DNA of 64,000 bases from Chitinophagaceae bacterium (GTDB taxonomy: Bacteria; Bacteroidota; Bacteroidia; Chitinophagales; Chitinophagaceae): contig CANLAE010000004.1 of assembly GCA_947488765.1 (NCBI GenBank), positions 62,001 through 126,000 on the forward strand. The letters are read 5' to 3'. Made by a program: the position numbers and the translations under genes. The notes under the pieces are model-generated. The model was not told the origin of the DNA. It made no database searches and saw nothing but the letters and a program-made list of their open reading frames with translations. Below are positions 35,327 through 42,855 of the stretch, piece by piece (positions within the stretch are counted from its first letter, which is position 1; each line of letters starts with the position of its first letter).

Positions 35327-36661
35327 ATGGCAATAGTTGATTTGATCATGCCTAAGTTGGGCGAAAGTATAATAGAAGCCACTGTATTGAAGTGGAATAA
35401 AAATATTGGTGATGCAATTCAGCAAGATGAAACAGTTTTGGAAATTGCTACAGATAAAGTGGATAGTGAAGTGCCAAGTACTGCTTCTGGTATTATTTCA
35501 GAAATTTTATTTAATGTAAATGATGTGGTTCCGATTGGTACTGTAATTGCAAAAATTGATACAGGATCTAACGGGTCTACTACAATAAAATCATCTGCTA
35601 CAACTATTGCTGCAAAAGAGATTGAGCCTGCTACTCAAGAATTGCCTGAGGTCCCATTTGTACCTGCAAGTATTTCAATTAAGCCTTCAGGTAACGGTAA
35701 ATTTTATTCTCCTTTGGTTTTGAATATTGCAAATAGCGAAGGAATTAGTTTGAGTGAGTTGGAAAACATTCCAGGAACGGGTAATGAGGGAAGGGTAAGT
35801 AAAAAAGATTTGTTACAATATGTTGCAAGTAAAAAATCAGGAGTTGCAAGTGCTGCTTCGGTTTCAAATACAATTCCTGCAAGCGTTGTAGAAACAACTC
35901 CAAAAGTTGTTACAGCGCCGATACAACCACCATCTGCAGTTTCATATTCGAGTAATGTAGAGATTATTGAAATGGATCGTATGCGCAAGTTGATTGCGAA
36001 GCATATGGTAGATAGTAAACATATCAGTCCGCATGTTACAAGCTTTGCAGAAGCAGATGTTACCAATATGGTATTGTGGAGAGACAGGGTAAAGAAACAA
36101 TTTGAAAAAGAGAATAATTCCAAGATTACGTTTACACCAATGTTTATAGAATGTGTTACAAAGGTGATGAAACGTTTTCCTTTTATCAATGCAAGTTTGG
36201 ATGGCGATAAAATTATTGTAAAGAAAGATTATAACATTGGAATGGCTACTGCATTACCAAGTGGTAATTTGGTTGTTCCTGTGATTAAGGGTGCTGATAT
36301 GCTTAATTTGATAGGGTTGAGTAAAACAGTGAATGGCCTTGCTGATGCGGCTCGCAACAACAAATTAAAACCAGATGATACTGCAAATGGGACTTTCACT
36401 ATTACCAATGTAGGTACATTTGGAAGTTTAATGGGTACACCAATTATTAATCAGCCACAAGTAGCAATATTGGCTGTAGGTGCAATTAAAAAGCGTCCTG
36501 TTGTAGTTGAAACACCAGAAGGCGATACGATTGGCATTAGACACATGATGTACTTGAGTTTAAGTTATGATCATAGAATTGTGGATGGAAGTATTGGTGC
36601 TAGTTTTTTAACTGCAGTGGCAAAAGAATTTGAAAAGTGGGATGTAAACAGGGAATGGTAA
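35327..36661 (+). CDS. 2-oxoacid dehydrogenase E2 component (dihydrolipoyl acyltransferase)
   Basis: This is the lipoyl-bearing core of a 2-oxoacid dehydrogenase complex, transferring an acyl group from lipoyl to CoA. A single N-terminal lipoyl domain carries the lipoylation site in ATDKVDSE (Lys44). A flexible linker follows, then a peripheral subunit-binding domain (YSPLVLNIANSEGISLSEL to EGRVSKKDLLQYV, about residues 125-168). The catalytic domain ends with SYDHRIVDGS (His416, Asp420). It resembles branched-chain 2-oxoacid E2 (BkdB type) as well as pyruvate E2; E1 and E3 genes are not adjacent, so the substrate stays open. Length 444. Confidence 0.92.
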   Translation: MAIVDLIMPKLGESIIEATVLKWNKNIGDAIQQDETVLEIATDKVDSEVPSTASGIISEILFNVNDVVPIGTVIAKIDTGSNGSTTIKSSATTIAAKEIEPATQELPEVPFVPASISIKPSGNGKFYSPLVLNIANSEGISLSELENIPGTGNEGRVSKKDLLQYVASKKSGVASAASVSNTIPASVVETTPKVVTAPIQPPSAVSYSSNVEIIEMDRMRKLIAKHMVDSKHISPHVTSFAEADVTNMVLWRDRVKKQFEKENNSKITFTPMFIECVTKVMKRFPFINASLDGDKIIVKKDYNIGMATALPSGNLVVPVIKGADMLNLIGLSKTVNGLADAARNNKLKPDDTANGTFTITNVGTFGSLMGTPIINQPQVAILAVGAIKKRPVVVETPEGDTIGIRHMMYLSLSYDHRIVDGSIGASFLTAVAKEFEKWDVNREW

Positions 36662-36702
36662 TTGTAAAAGCGCTCTCATTTAGTTTTATAATTTTAATTA
36701 TA

Positions 36703-36734
36703 AAAAGGTTTCAATGTAATAATTGAAACCTTTT
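36703..36734 (+). terminator. Intrinsic terminator of the E2 gene
   Basis: AAAAGGTTTCAAT and ATTGAAACCTTTT pair perfectly around a six-base loop, followed by more T. Confidence 0.85.
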
Positions 36735-36780
36735 CTTTTTAAATGATTCAACGTATTTGATTTGTTTTAAATAAGCATAA

Positions 36781-36805
36781 AAAAACCCCTCAAAATTGAG
36801 GGGTT
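36781..36805 (-). terminator. Intrinsic terminator of the rplKAJL operon
   Basis: On the minus strand AACCCCTCAA-TT-TTGAGGGGTT forms a strong stem followed by T-run. It lies 22 bases after rplL, showing that the operon ends here instead of running into rpoB. Confidence 0.92.
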
Positions 36806-36826
36806 AATATTTGTGAGAAGCTGAAA

Positions 36827-37201
36827 TTATTTAACTTCTACTTCAGCACCTGCTTCTTTTAATTTACCTGCGATATCATCAGCTTCTGCTTTTGATACGC
36901 CTTCTTTAACTGGTTTTGGAGCACCGTCTACTAAGTCTTTAGCTTCTTTCAAACCTAAACCGGTTAATTCTTTTACAATTTTAACAACACCTAATTTGCT
37001 AGCACCTGCGTTAGTTAAAATAACATCAAATGATGTTTTTTCTTCAGCAGCAGCAGCACCACCACCATCACCACTTGCTACAACTACTGCAGCAGCAGCT
37101 GGTTCGATACCATACTGAGATTTTAAAACATCTGCTAACTCTTGAACTTCTTTTACTGTTAAGCCTACTAATGTTTCGGCCAATGCTTGTACGTCTGCCA
37201 T
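36827..37201 (-). CDS. rplL: 50S ribosomal protein L7/L12
   Basis: L7/L12 forms the mobile stalk that recruits translation factors. The N-terminal dimerisation helix region reads [29 protein letters not shown] hinge rich in alanine and glycine follows, and the globular C-terminal domain carries KTSFDVIL and [21 protein letters not shown]. Length 124 is normal. It is the last gene of the rplK operon, 140 bases after rplJ. Confidence 0.98.
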   Translation of the reverse strand: MADVQALAETLVGLTVKEVQELADVLKSQYGIEPAAAAVVVASGDGGGAAAAEEKTSFDVILTNAGASKLGVVKIVKELTGLGLKEAKDLVDGAPKPVKEGVSKAEADDIAGKLKEAGAEVEVK

Positions 37202-37217
37202 TGTTTTTACTTTTTAA

Positions 37218-37251
37218 CCGCCTTCATATTTGCAATCAACAAATCCGGCGG
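37218..37251 (-). promoter_or_regulatory. Inverted repeat in the rplJ-rplL spacer
   Basis: CCGCC (37218-37222) and GGCGG (37247-37251) could pair in the rplL leader, with a 24-base loop. In many bacteria this spacer holds an RNase III or processing site that raises L7/L12 output over L10; here that is only a suggestion. A tandem 11-mer (TGAACCTCATT, TGAACCTCAGA; 37264-37285) lies next to it. Confidence 0.35.
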
Positions 37252-37341
37252 ATGGTTAATTAATGAACCTCATTTGAACCTCAGAGGCATTGGTTGTTAT
37301 TTTATAATCGAAATTATAAAATTATTTTAAATCAAAACTGA

Positions 37342-37989
37342 TTATTCAGCTGTTGGTTCTGCTGCCGGAGCATCTTCAACTGCTGGTGATTCAACTGCTG
37401 GTGCTTCAGCTACAGGAGCCTCAACAACAGGAGCTGCTGCTTCAACAACCGGAGCATCTGCTGCCGGAGCTTCAACTACAGTAGTAATTCCTTGTGCTTT
37501 CTGCTCGTGGTGGTGCAATAATGCAGCCAATACACGTTTAGCAGGGCTTTGTAACAAGCCAATTACTTCACCAATTAATTCGTTCTTAGTCTTAATTTGT
37601 GTAAGCGCTTTTAATTGGTTGTCACCAACATATACATCACCATTGATGAAAGCAGCTTTTAATGCTGGCTTTTCACTTCCGCCACTCTTACGGAATGATG
37701 AAATAATCATTGCAGGTTCTTTAGGATTTTCACTAAACATCAATGCAGTTACATTGTGTAAGCTATCGTAAATACCGGCATATTTTTGACTATCCAAGCT
37801 TTCTAAAGCTTTTTTAATCAAAGTATTCTTTGCTACTTTCATTTCAACTTGTTTGTTAAAACAAGCTCTGCGCAAAGTACCAACTTGAGCCACTGTTAAT
37901 GACTCAGTATCAGTAATATAAAAGTTATTGTATTGTGAGAATTTCTCCTTGAGAACTTCGATCACTTCATTTTTTTGTTCTTTAGTCAT
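37342..37989 (-). CDS. rplJ: 50S ribosomal protein L10 with alanine/proline-rich C-terminal extension
   Basis: L10 anchors L7/L12 dimers on the ribosome. The core (about residues 1-170) has the family features: VIEVLKEKFSQYNNFYITDTESLTVAQVGTLR, and FKKSGG-like SFRKSGGSEKPALKAAF. The C-terminal helix that binds L7/L12 includes VIGLLQSPAKRVLAALLHHHEQKAQG. About 40 extra residues follow, almost entirely A, P, V and E in repeats such as APVVEA and APAVESPA, which standard L10 (about 165-175 residues) lacks. The tail is probably disordered. It lies between rplA and rplL. Confidence 0.95.
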   Translation of the reverse strand: MTKEQKNEVIEVLKEKFSQYNNFYITDTESLTVAQVGTLRRACFNKQVEMKVAKNTLIKKALESLDSQKYAGIYDSLHNVTALMFSENPKEPAMIISSFRKSGGSEKPALKAAFINGDVYVGDNQLKALTQIKTKNELIGEVIGLLQSPAKRVLAALLHHHEQKAQGITTVVEAPAADAPVVEAAAPVVEAPVAEAPAVESPAVEDAPAAEPTAE

Positions 37990-38044
37990 AACTAAGTTTT
38001 AGTAAACCCATTTCACAGTTTTAATTGCTTAAAACTCCATAGGA

Positions 38045-38737
38045 TTAGTTAGATAATGCTTTTGTGTCTAATGAAATACCTGGGCTCATGCTGCTTGCCA
38101 TACTTACTGCTTTAAGGTAGGTGCCTTTTGCTGAAGATGGTTTTAGTTTCATGATGGCATTGATTAATTCAGTACTGTTTTCTGCAATTTTATCAGGAGA
38201 AAAAGATACACGACCAATTGATGCGTGAACGATACCTGCTTTATCTACTTTAAAAGCAATTTTACCGCCTTTTACTTCATTAACTGCAGCAGCAACATCA
38301 TTGGTTACTGTACCGGTTTTTGGATTTGGCATTAGGTTACGAGGACCTAATACTTTACCTAATTTACCAATTTTAGGCATTACTGATGGTGTTGCAACAA
38401 TTACATCAACATCTGTCCAACCGCCTTCAATTTTAGCAATGAATTCATCTAATCCTACGAAATCAGCACCAGCTTCTTTAGCAGCCGCTTCTTTATCGGG
38501 AGTACATAATACCAATACACGTTTAGTTTTACCTGTTCCATGTGGTAATGATACTGTGCCACGAACTTGCTGATCTGCTTTTTTAGGATCTACACCCAAA
38601 CGGATATGTAAATCTACTGAGCTATCAAATTTTGTACAGTTAATTTCTTTTACAAGCGTTGAGGCTTCTTTAAGGGAATAAGCTTTATTCTTATCCACCT
38701 TAGTATTTACAACTTTTCTCTTTTTTGTCAAAGACAT
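38045..38737 (-). CDS. rplA: 50S ribosomal protein L1
   Basis: L1 binds 23S rRNA at the exit-site stalk and in many bacteria represses translation of its own operon by binding the L11 mRNA leader. Recognised by [34 protein letters not shown], then [28 protein letters not shown] and [22 protein letters not shown]. Length 230 is typical. It follows rplK by 26 bases. Confidence 0.98.
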   Translation of the reverse strand: MSLTKKRKVVNTKVDKNKAYSLKEASTLVKEINCTKFDSSVDLHIRLGVDPKKADQQVRGTVSLPHGTGKTKRVLVLCTPDKEAAAKEAGADFVGLDEFIAKIEGGWTDVDVIVATPSVMPKIGKLGKVLGPRNLMPNPKTGTVTNDVAAAVNEVKGGKIAFKVDKAGIVHASIGRVSFSPDKIAENSTELINAIMKLKPSSAKGTYLKAVSMASSMSPGISLDTKALSN

Positions 38738-38763
38738 TGTTTTTAGTTTTTAAGGTGAATGAA

Positions 38764-39207
38764 TTAGTTTTCCCAAGGAGCTTTTCCGTCAACAGATAAT
38801 CCTAAGCTACGAGCAGTTCCGGCAACCATTTTCATGGCGCTTTCTTTGGTATAGCAGTTTAAATCAGGCATTTTGTCTAAAGCAATTGCTTCAATTTGTT
38901 GCCAGTTTACTTTACCTAATTTAACACGATTACTTTCCTTAGAACCTTTTTGGATTTTTGCTGCTTCCATTAATTGAATAGATGCAGGTGCAGTTTTGAT
39001 TGCAAAGTCAAATGACTTGTCAGTATAAACTGTAATTAAAACAGGTACAACTTTACCTATTTTATCTTGAGTTCTTGCATTGAATTGTTTGCAAAACTCC
39101 ATAATGTTCAGACCCTTACTACCAAGGGCAGGCCCAACCGGTGGCGCAGGATTGGCTTGACCGCCTTTAACCTGCAACTTCACATAGCCTGAGATTTCTT
39201 TTGCCAT
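38764..39207 (-). CDS. rplK: 50S ribosomal protein L11
   Basis: L11 forms the base of the factor-binding stalk with 23S r[43 protein letters not shown] is the standard N-terminus, so the ATG at 39207 is chosen even though the frame stays open upstream to 39294. The C-terminal RNA-binding domain has [12 protein letters not shown]. The resulting 147 residues fit the family. It is the first gene of the rplK-rplA-rplJ-rplL operon, with promoter and structured leader upstream. The gene upstream is not nusG but an unrelated secreted protein gene. Confidence 0.98.
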   Translation of the reverse strand: MAKEISGYVKLQVKGGQANPAPPVGPALGSKGLNIMEFCKQFNARTQDKIGKVVPVLITVYTDKSFDFAIKTAPASIQLMEAAKIQKGSKESNRVKLGKVNWQQIEAIALDKMPDLNCYTKESAMKMVAGTARSLGLSVDGKAPWEN

Positions 39208-39232
39208 TGTGTGTGATTTAATTGGTGATAGC

Positions 39233-39286
39233 GTTTTGTTTCTTCTTACAAAAACAAAACTCCCAAGTTGCATCCTTTTCAGGATG
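39233..39286 (-). promoter_or_regulatory. Structured leader of the rplK operon (two hairpins)
   Basis: In the roughly 110-base leader two perfect stems are visible on the minus strand. CATCCT-GAAA-AGGATG (39271-39286) is closed by a GNRA-type tetraloop. GTTTTGTTT and AAACAAAAC (39233-39260) enclose ten bases. Feedback by L1 or another ribosomal protein is plausible because rplK-rplA operons are autoregulated in other bacteria, but binding features are not identified. Confidence 0.5.
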
Positions 39287-39327
39287 ACTTTCAATCATTC
39301 TTAATTGTAAAGAACTTTTTGGGATTG

Positions 39328-39357
39328 CAAAAGTAGTGTTGTGAACCGAAAAAACAA
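39328..39357 (-). promoter_or_regulatory. Promoter of the rplKAJL operon
   Basis: On the minus strand TTG, 19 bases, and TACTTTTG match both parts of the Bacteroidota promoter consensus (-33 TTG and -7 TAnnTTTG). Transcription would start near 39321. Confidence 0.7.
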
Positions 39358-39400
39358 TTTTTTTTGAAAAAAAGATAGCAAATTCATTAAACAAGATCAA

Positions 39401-39889
39401 TTAAGGCCTCGGTAAGCTGTACAGACCTATGGGTTTTTGGTTAATGACATAGGACACTTTCTGTTTTCCCCAACTGCCCATCAATCTTATTTTCAACGGT
39501 GTTTTGTTATATTCTAAAGCAGGAATAATATTTGGTGTTAGTATCAGTTGATAAATAGAAAAGGATTCTTCAACATTTATTTGAATTGGTTCTTGGTTTG
39601 TTTCATTTTCGCCAACTAAAATTACTTTGTCTTTTAATTTTATTATCTCAACTGAATATGTTTTACCATTAATGGTTGCTGTTTTAAACAAAGGGATTTT
39701 CTTTGATTTAATATAGATAAAAACAGCCGTAGTAACACCAGGCGTAAGCTGTTTACCATGTTCATCTACAGCAATGTTACCTGCAAAATTTGTTTGCGTG
39801 AACAAATAGGTTTTTACAATGCCGTATTGTGCATGTAAGCTTGATAATGAAAAAAAAGACAACAATATGATGAATGAAAAAGTCCTCAT
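39401..39889 (-). CDS. Secreted protein of unknown function
   Basis: The 162-residue product starts with a clear signal peptide (FSFIILLSFFSLSSLHAQ, cleavage near residue 20). The mature part is mostly beta-strand-like, with alternating hydrophobic residues (TAVFIYIKSKKIPLF, VILVGENETNQEPIQINV) and no cysteines. I do not recognise the family. It lies directly downstream of the T9SS propeller gene on the same strand (38 bases), so the two may be transcribed together and could act in the same exported process. Confidence 0.7.
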   Translation of the reverse strand: MRTFSFIILLSFFSLSSLHAQYGIVKTYLFTQTNFAGNIAVDEHGKQLTPGVTTAVFIYIKSKKIPLFKTATINGKTYSVEIIKLKDKVILVGENETNQEPIQINVEESFSIYQLILTPNIIPALEYNKTPLKIRLMGSWGKQKVSYVINQKPIGLYSLPRP

Positions 39890-39927
39890 AAATTACAATC
39901 AATTGTTACTAATAGATACATTAAATT

Positions 39928-42765
39928 TTATTGCTTAATAAAAGTTGTTGTTTGTTTTTCATTACCCTGCAATACCTTAACTATGTACATACCTGGTGAT
40001 AGTTTACTTACTTCAATTGGTTGTACACTAGTTGTTCCTGCTTGAATGTTGCCATTGCCAGTTTTTAAAATTGATCCTTGTACATTACACAATTGCCAGT
40101 TGTAATTACCTGTATTACTAGAGCTGATTGATAAATTACCAAGACTATTCAATGGATTTGGAGATACTTTTACTTGAAGTCCTTTAATAGTTTTGTTGGA
40201 TTTTATAAAAACTACATTAGAAAAAACAGGGGCTGCATTAGGTTCTGTTGCTAAAATTCTAAAGTATGCTCCGTTAGTATTAAGGAAATGTTTGTATGAA
40301 AAAATTGAATTAAGTTCTGCAATTTGTTGATAATTGATCCCATCAATACTAGTCTGAACAAAATATTTCACTTGAGAACCTGATCCACCAATCTTCCATG
40401 ACAAATTAACTCTGTTGTCATTTTCAAGAACACCCGTCAACGTTATATTTCTTAGTGGTAATATTTCTAAAATATTCCCCGACCACATTCCTCTGCCATG
40501 AGTTGCAGCAACTACAGTATTATCAGATTTACGAAGTTTAAGCATATCTGTTCTTACCAATGGAAATCCTGGACTAGGAAACCATTGTGTACTTCCTCCA
40601 TTAATTAGTCCTGTTGTAAATACACCAGCTTCTGTAGCAATCAATAATTTATTGTTGTCAGTTGGATGAAAAACAGCCCAACGAACAGGCATATCTGGTA
40701 AATTTCCATCAATTCCTGTCCATGAAGTACCTCCATTATTTGAATACCAAACATTATTAATACCGTAATTGGAATACACTGCCAATAAATTATTATCATT
40801 TGTACCAACTGCAATACAGCTAACATTACCACTTGCAGGTTGATTGAGTAATGTTACATCGCTAGATCCAGAACCTGTGGTAGAAATGGTATTATTGACT
40901 CTTATTATTCTTCCGGTACTAGATCCAAAATAGGCTCTCCCTGTAGTATATGGCGAAACTTGAATAGTTGATACAATTCCATTTAATTCTGTTAAAGAAA
41001 TCGTATTGGTAGATGCTGTGCCACTAGCCGTTTGCGGGTCATTCCATCTAATGAAAGAATTATTATTTGCTCCACACAACATAATATTTTGAACATCATC
41101 GTAATCAAATGGATTAATAAAATCTCCAATTGTTGATGAAATATTAAAGCTTGACCAACTTGCACCTCCGTTTGTACTTCTTCTGTATTGGTTATAAACA
41201 TAACTTGTAAATTGATACTGAGGTTGATCCTGATCGATATCTACAAAAGCACCATCTCCTCCGGTAACTTCTGTACTATAACTCAATCCGGCATTTTTAA
41301 ATTGATGGCTTCCATTATCTTGAGCTCCTCCTAAAACATAATTTGCATCTGATGGATGTATTGCACAAGAGTAAAATTGTTTAATTGCTAAATTTTTGTT
41401 TCGGTCTATAAATGTAACCCCGTTATTCAAGGAATAAAAAATACCTCCATCTGTAGCAATACTAATAATATTTTGCGTTTCACCCAGTTTTGTCCACTGC
41501 ATTAAATGATGGTCAGCATGAACATATGGAGCATTTGTTACCCAATAAGTAAGTCTTGAATATGTTTGTCCATCATCAGATGATTTGTAAGCATCCAATC
41601 CACCTACAATAATCTCATGACTGTTGGTAGGATTTATTGATAAGGTAAGATCGTACCAAGCTTGTGTATTAGCAATATTTGGCATTGCAACTGAATTCAT
41701 TTTGCTAAATGTGACTCCTCCATCAACTGATTTGTAACAACTATCTACATTGTTAGATGAGTTAGAGGTAACTGCATATACGGTATCAGCTATAGTAGCC
41801 AATTCCAATCTACGAGCTATTGTTGAAGAGTTACGAATTCCTGTAGAAGTTGTCCATCTTAAAGTTGAGGTAGCAGTAGCAGGTGAACTTGTAAATCGAT
41901 GAAAAACAGTTGAACCACCAAATCCAAAACTAGCATGTAATATTCCTGTACTTGATAACTCAAGATCTGTACAAGTGGTACTTGAAGCTGAACTTGGTCT
42001 GATGTCAGTCCATGAAACACCACCATCTTTACTTCTTAATAAACCACTGCCACCTGTAGCATAATAAATATTTCCGGAAGCATCGCAAATTATTTTAAAG
42101 CTTCTGCCAATTCCTGCAGTGGCTCCAAGTTGTGTCCATGTTACACCATGGTTAGTTGATTTATATACACCATTTCCACGCACAGCACCCAAATTGACCC
42201 AAGGTTCACCCGTAGCACAATACATAATATCCAAATTTGTGGGATCTTGTGCAAAGGATACAATCGACATATTGCTCATCGCATCATTTACTGCAACCCA
42301 GTTTGGCGCCGCTGTTGTTGAAAGAAAATTTGTACATTTCCAAATTCCTCCGCATGCACCACCAGCAAATACAGTATTCCCAGTTGGGTCTCCAGCATCA
42401 ACAATAAAGCCATTCATTCTTCCGGAAGAATATGCCCCTGTGCCACCTGCTCTTGTATTTCCATTGCTTGGTCCTACGCTATCAAAAATTGGCCCTCTTT
42501 CTTGCCAGGCAACTGTAAGTGAACGATAATTATTAGATTGTTTTAGAGCTTCTGTGTAGCTAATTGCATCCCATAATCTCTCAATTGGCACACTTCCCAA
42601 TGCAGGATCTTTTGTCATTTCAAATTCGTGTTGCATGATTTCTCTGATACCATCGTACTCTTCATGCTCTTCACCTTCTTTTTCCAATTTTTGATGATTA
42701 CAAGATGTTGTAGTAATAAGCAATAAAGAAAATAGAATTGGAAGTGCACTTAAATATTTTTTCAT
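39928..42765 (-). CDS. T9SS type A sorting domain protein with sortilin/BNR-like beta-propeller
   Basis: This is a 945-residue exported protein. Repeats of the kind GGVSWTDI, HGVTWTQLG, NGGASWSSF and NGGTSWTGI mark BNR/Asp-box blades, as in VPS10-like propellers or glycosidase-like photosystem assembly folds. Near residue 790 a short fibronectin-like region begins. The last 80 residues (KVSPNPLNSLGN to GMYIVKVLQGNEKQTTTFIKQ) form a type A T9SS C-terminal domain, so the protein should cross the outer membrane and be attached to the surface or released. The N-terminal signal ends in TTTSC, which looks like a lipobox and is odd for a T9SS cargo. The function is unknown; carbohydrate binding or hydrolysis is possible. 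Confidence 0.85.
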   Translation of the reverse strand: MKKYLSALPILFSLLLITTTSCNHQKLEKEGEEHEEYDGIREIMQHEFEMTKDPALGSVPIERLWDAISYTEALKQSNNYRSLTVAWQERGPIFDSVGPSNGNTRAGGTGAYSSGRMNGFIVDAGDPTGNTVFAGGACGGIWKCTNFLSTTAAPNWVAVNDAMSNMSIVSFAQDPTNLDIMYCATGEPWVNLGAVRGNGVYKSTNHGVTWTQLGATAGIGRSFKIICDASGNIYYATGGSGLLRSKDGGVSWTDIRPSSASSTTCTDLELSSTGILHASFGFGGSTVFHRFTSSPATATSTLRWTTSTGIRNSSTIARRLELATIADTVYAVTSNSSNNVDSCYKSVDGGVTFSKMNSVAMPNIANTQAWYDLTLSINPTNSHEIIVGGLDAYKSSDDGQTYSRLTYWVTNAPYVHADHHLMQWTKLGETQNIISIATDGGIFYSLNNGVTFIDRNKNLAIKQFYSCAIHPSDANYVLGGAQDNGSHQFKNAGLSYSTEVTGGDGAFVDIDQDQPQYQFTSYVYNQYRRSTNGGASWSSFNISSTIGDFINPFDYDDVQNIMLCGANNNSFIRWNDPQTASGTASTNTISLTELNGIVSTIQVSPYTTGRAYFGSSTGRIIRVNNTISTTGSGSSDVTLLNQPASGNVSCIAVGTNDNNLLAVYSNYGINNVWYSNNGGTSWTGIDGNLPDMPVRWAVFHPTDNNKLLIATEAGVFTTGLINGGSTQWFPSPGFPLVRTDMLKLRKSDNTVVAATHGRGMWSGNILEILPLRNITLTGVLENDNRVNLSWKIGGSGSQVKYFVQTSIDGINYQQIAELNSIFSYKHFLNTNGAYFRILATEPNAAPVFSNVVFIKSNKTIKGLQVKVSPNPLNSLGNLSISSSNTGNYNWQLCNVQGSILKTGNGNIQAGTTSVQPIEVSKLSPGMYIVKVLQGNEKQTTTFIKQ

Positions 42766-42855
42766 AGTAAGACTTTTGACTTGATAATATGATGCAATTT
42801 AAAATCAATATTTTGATTAAAAATTTTATTTTATAAATATTTTGTTTTTTGTTAA

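Noticed and set aside
36827..37263. Plus-strand open frame rich in Gln, His and Leu opposite rplL
   Set aside because: It is the reverse reading of alanine-rich codons of rplL and has repetitive composition.
39218..39400. Upstream extension of rplK and a small frame in its leader
   Set aside because: The L11 start at [10 protein letters not shown] is highly conserved, and the upstream bases form the promoter and hairpins instead.
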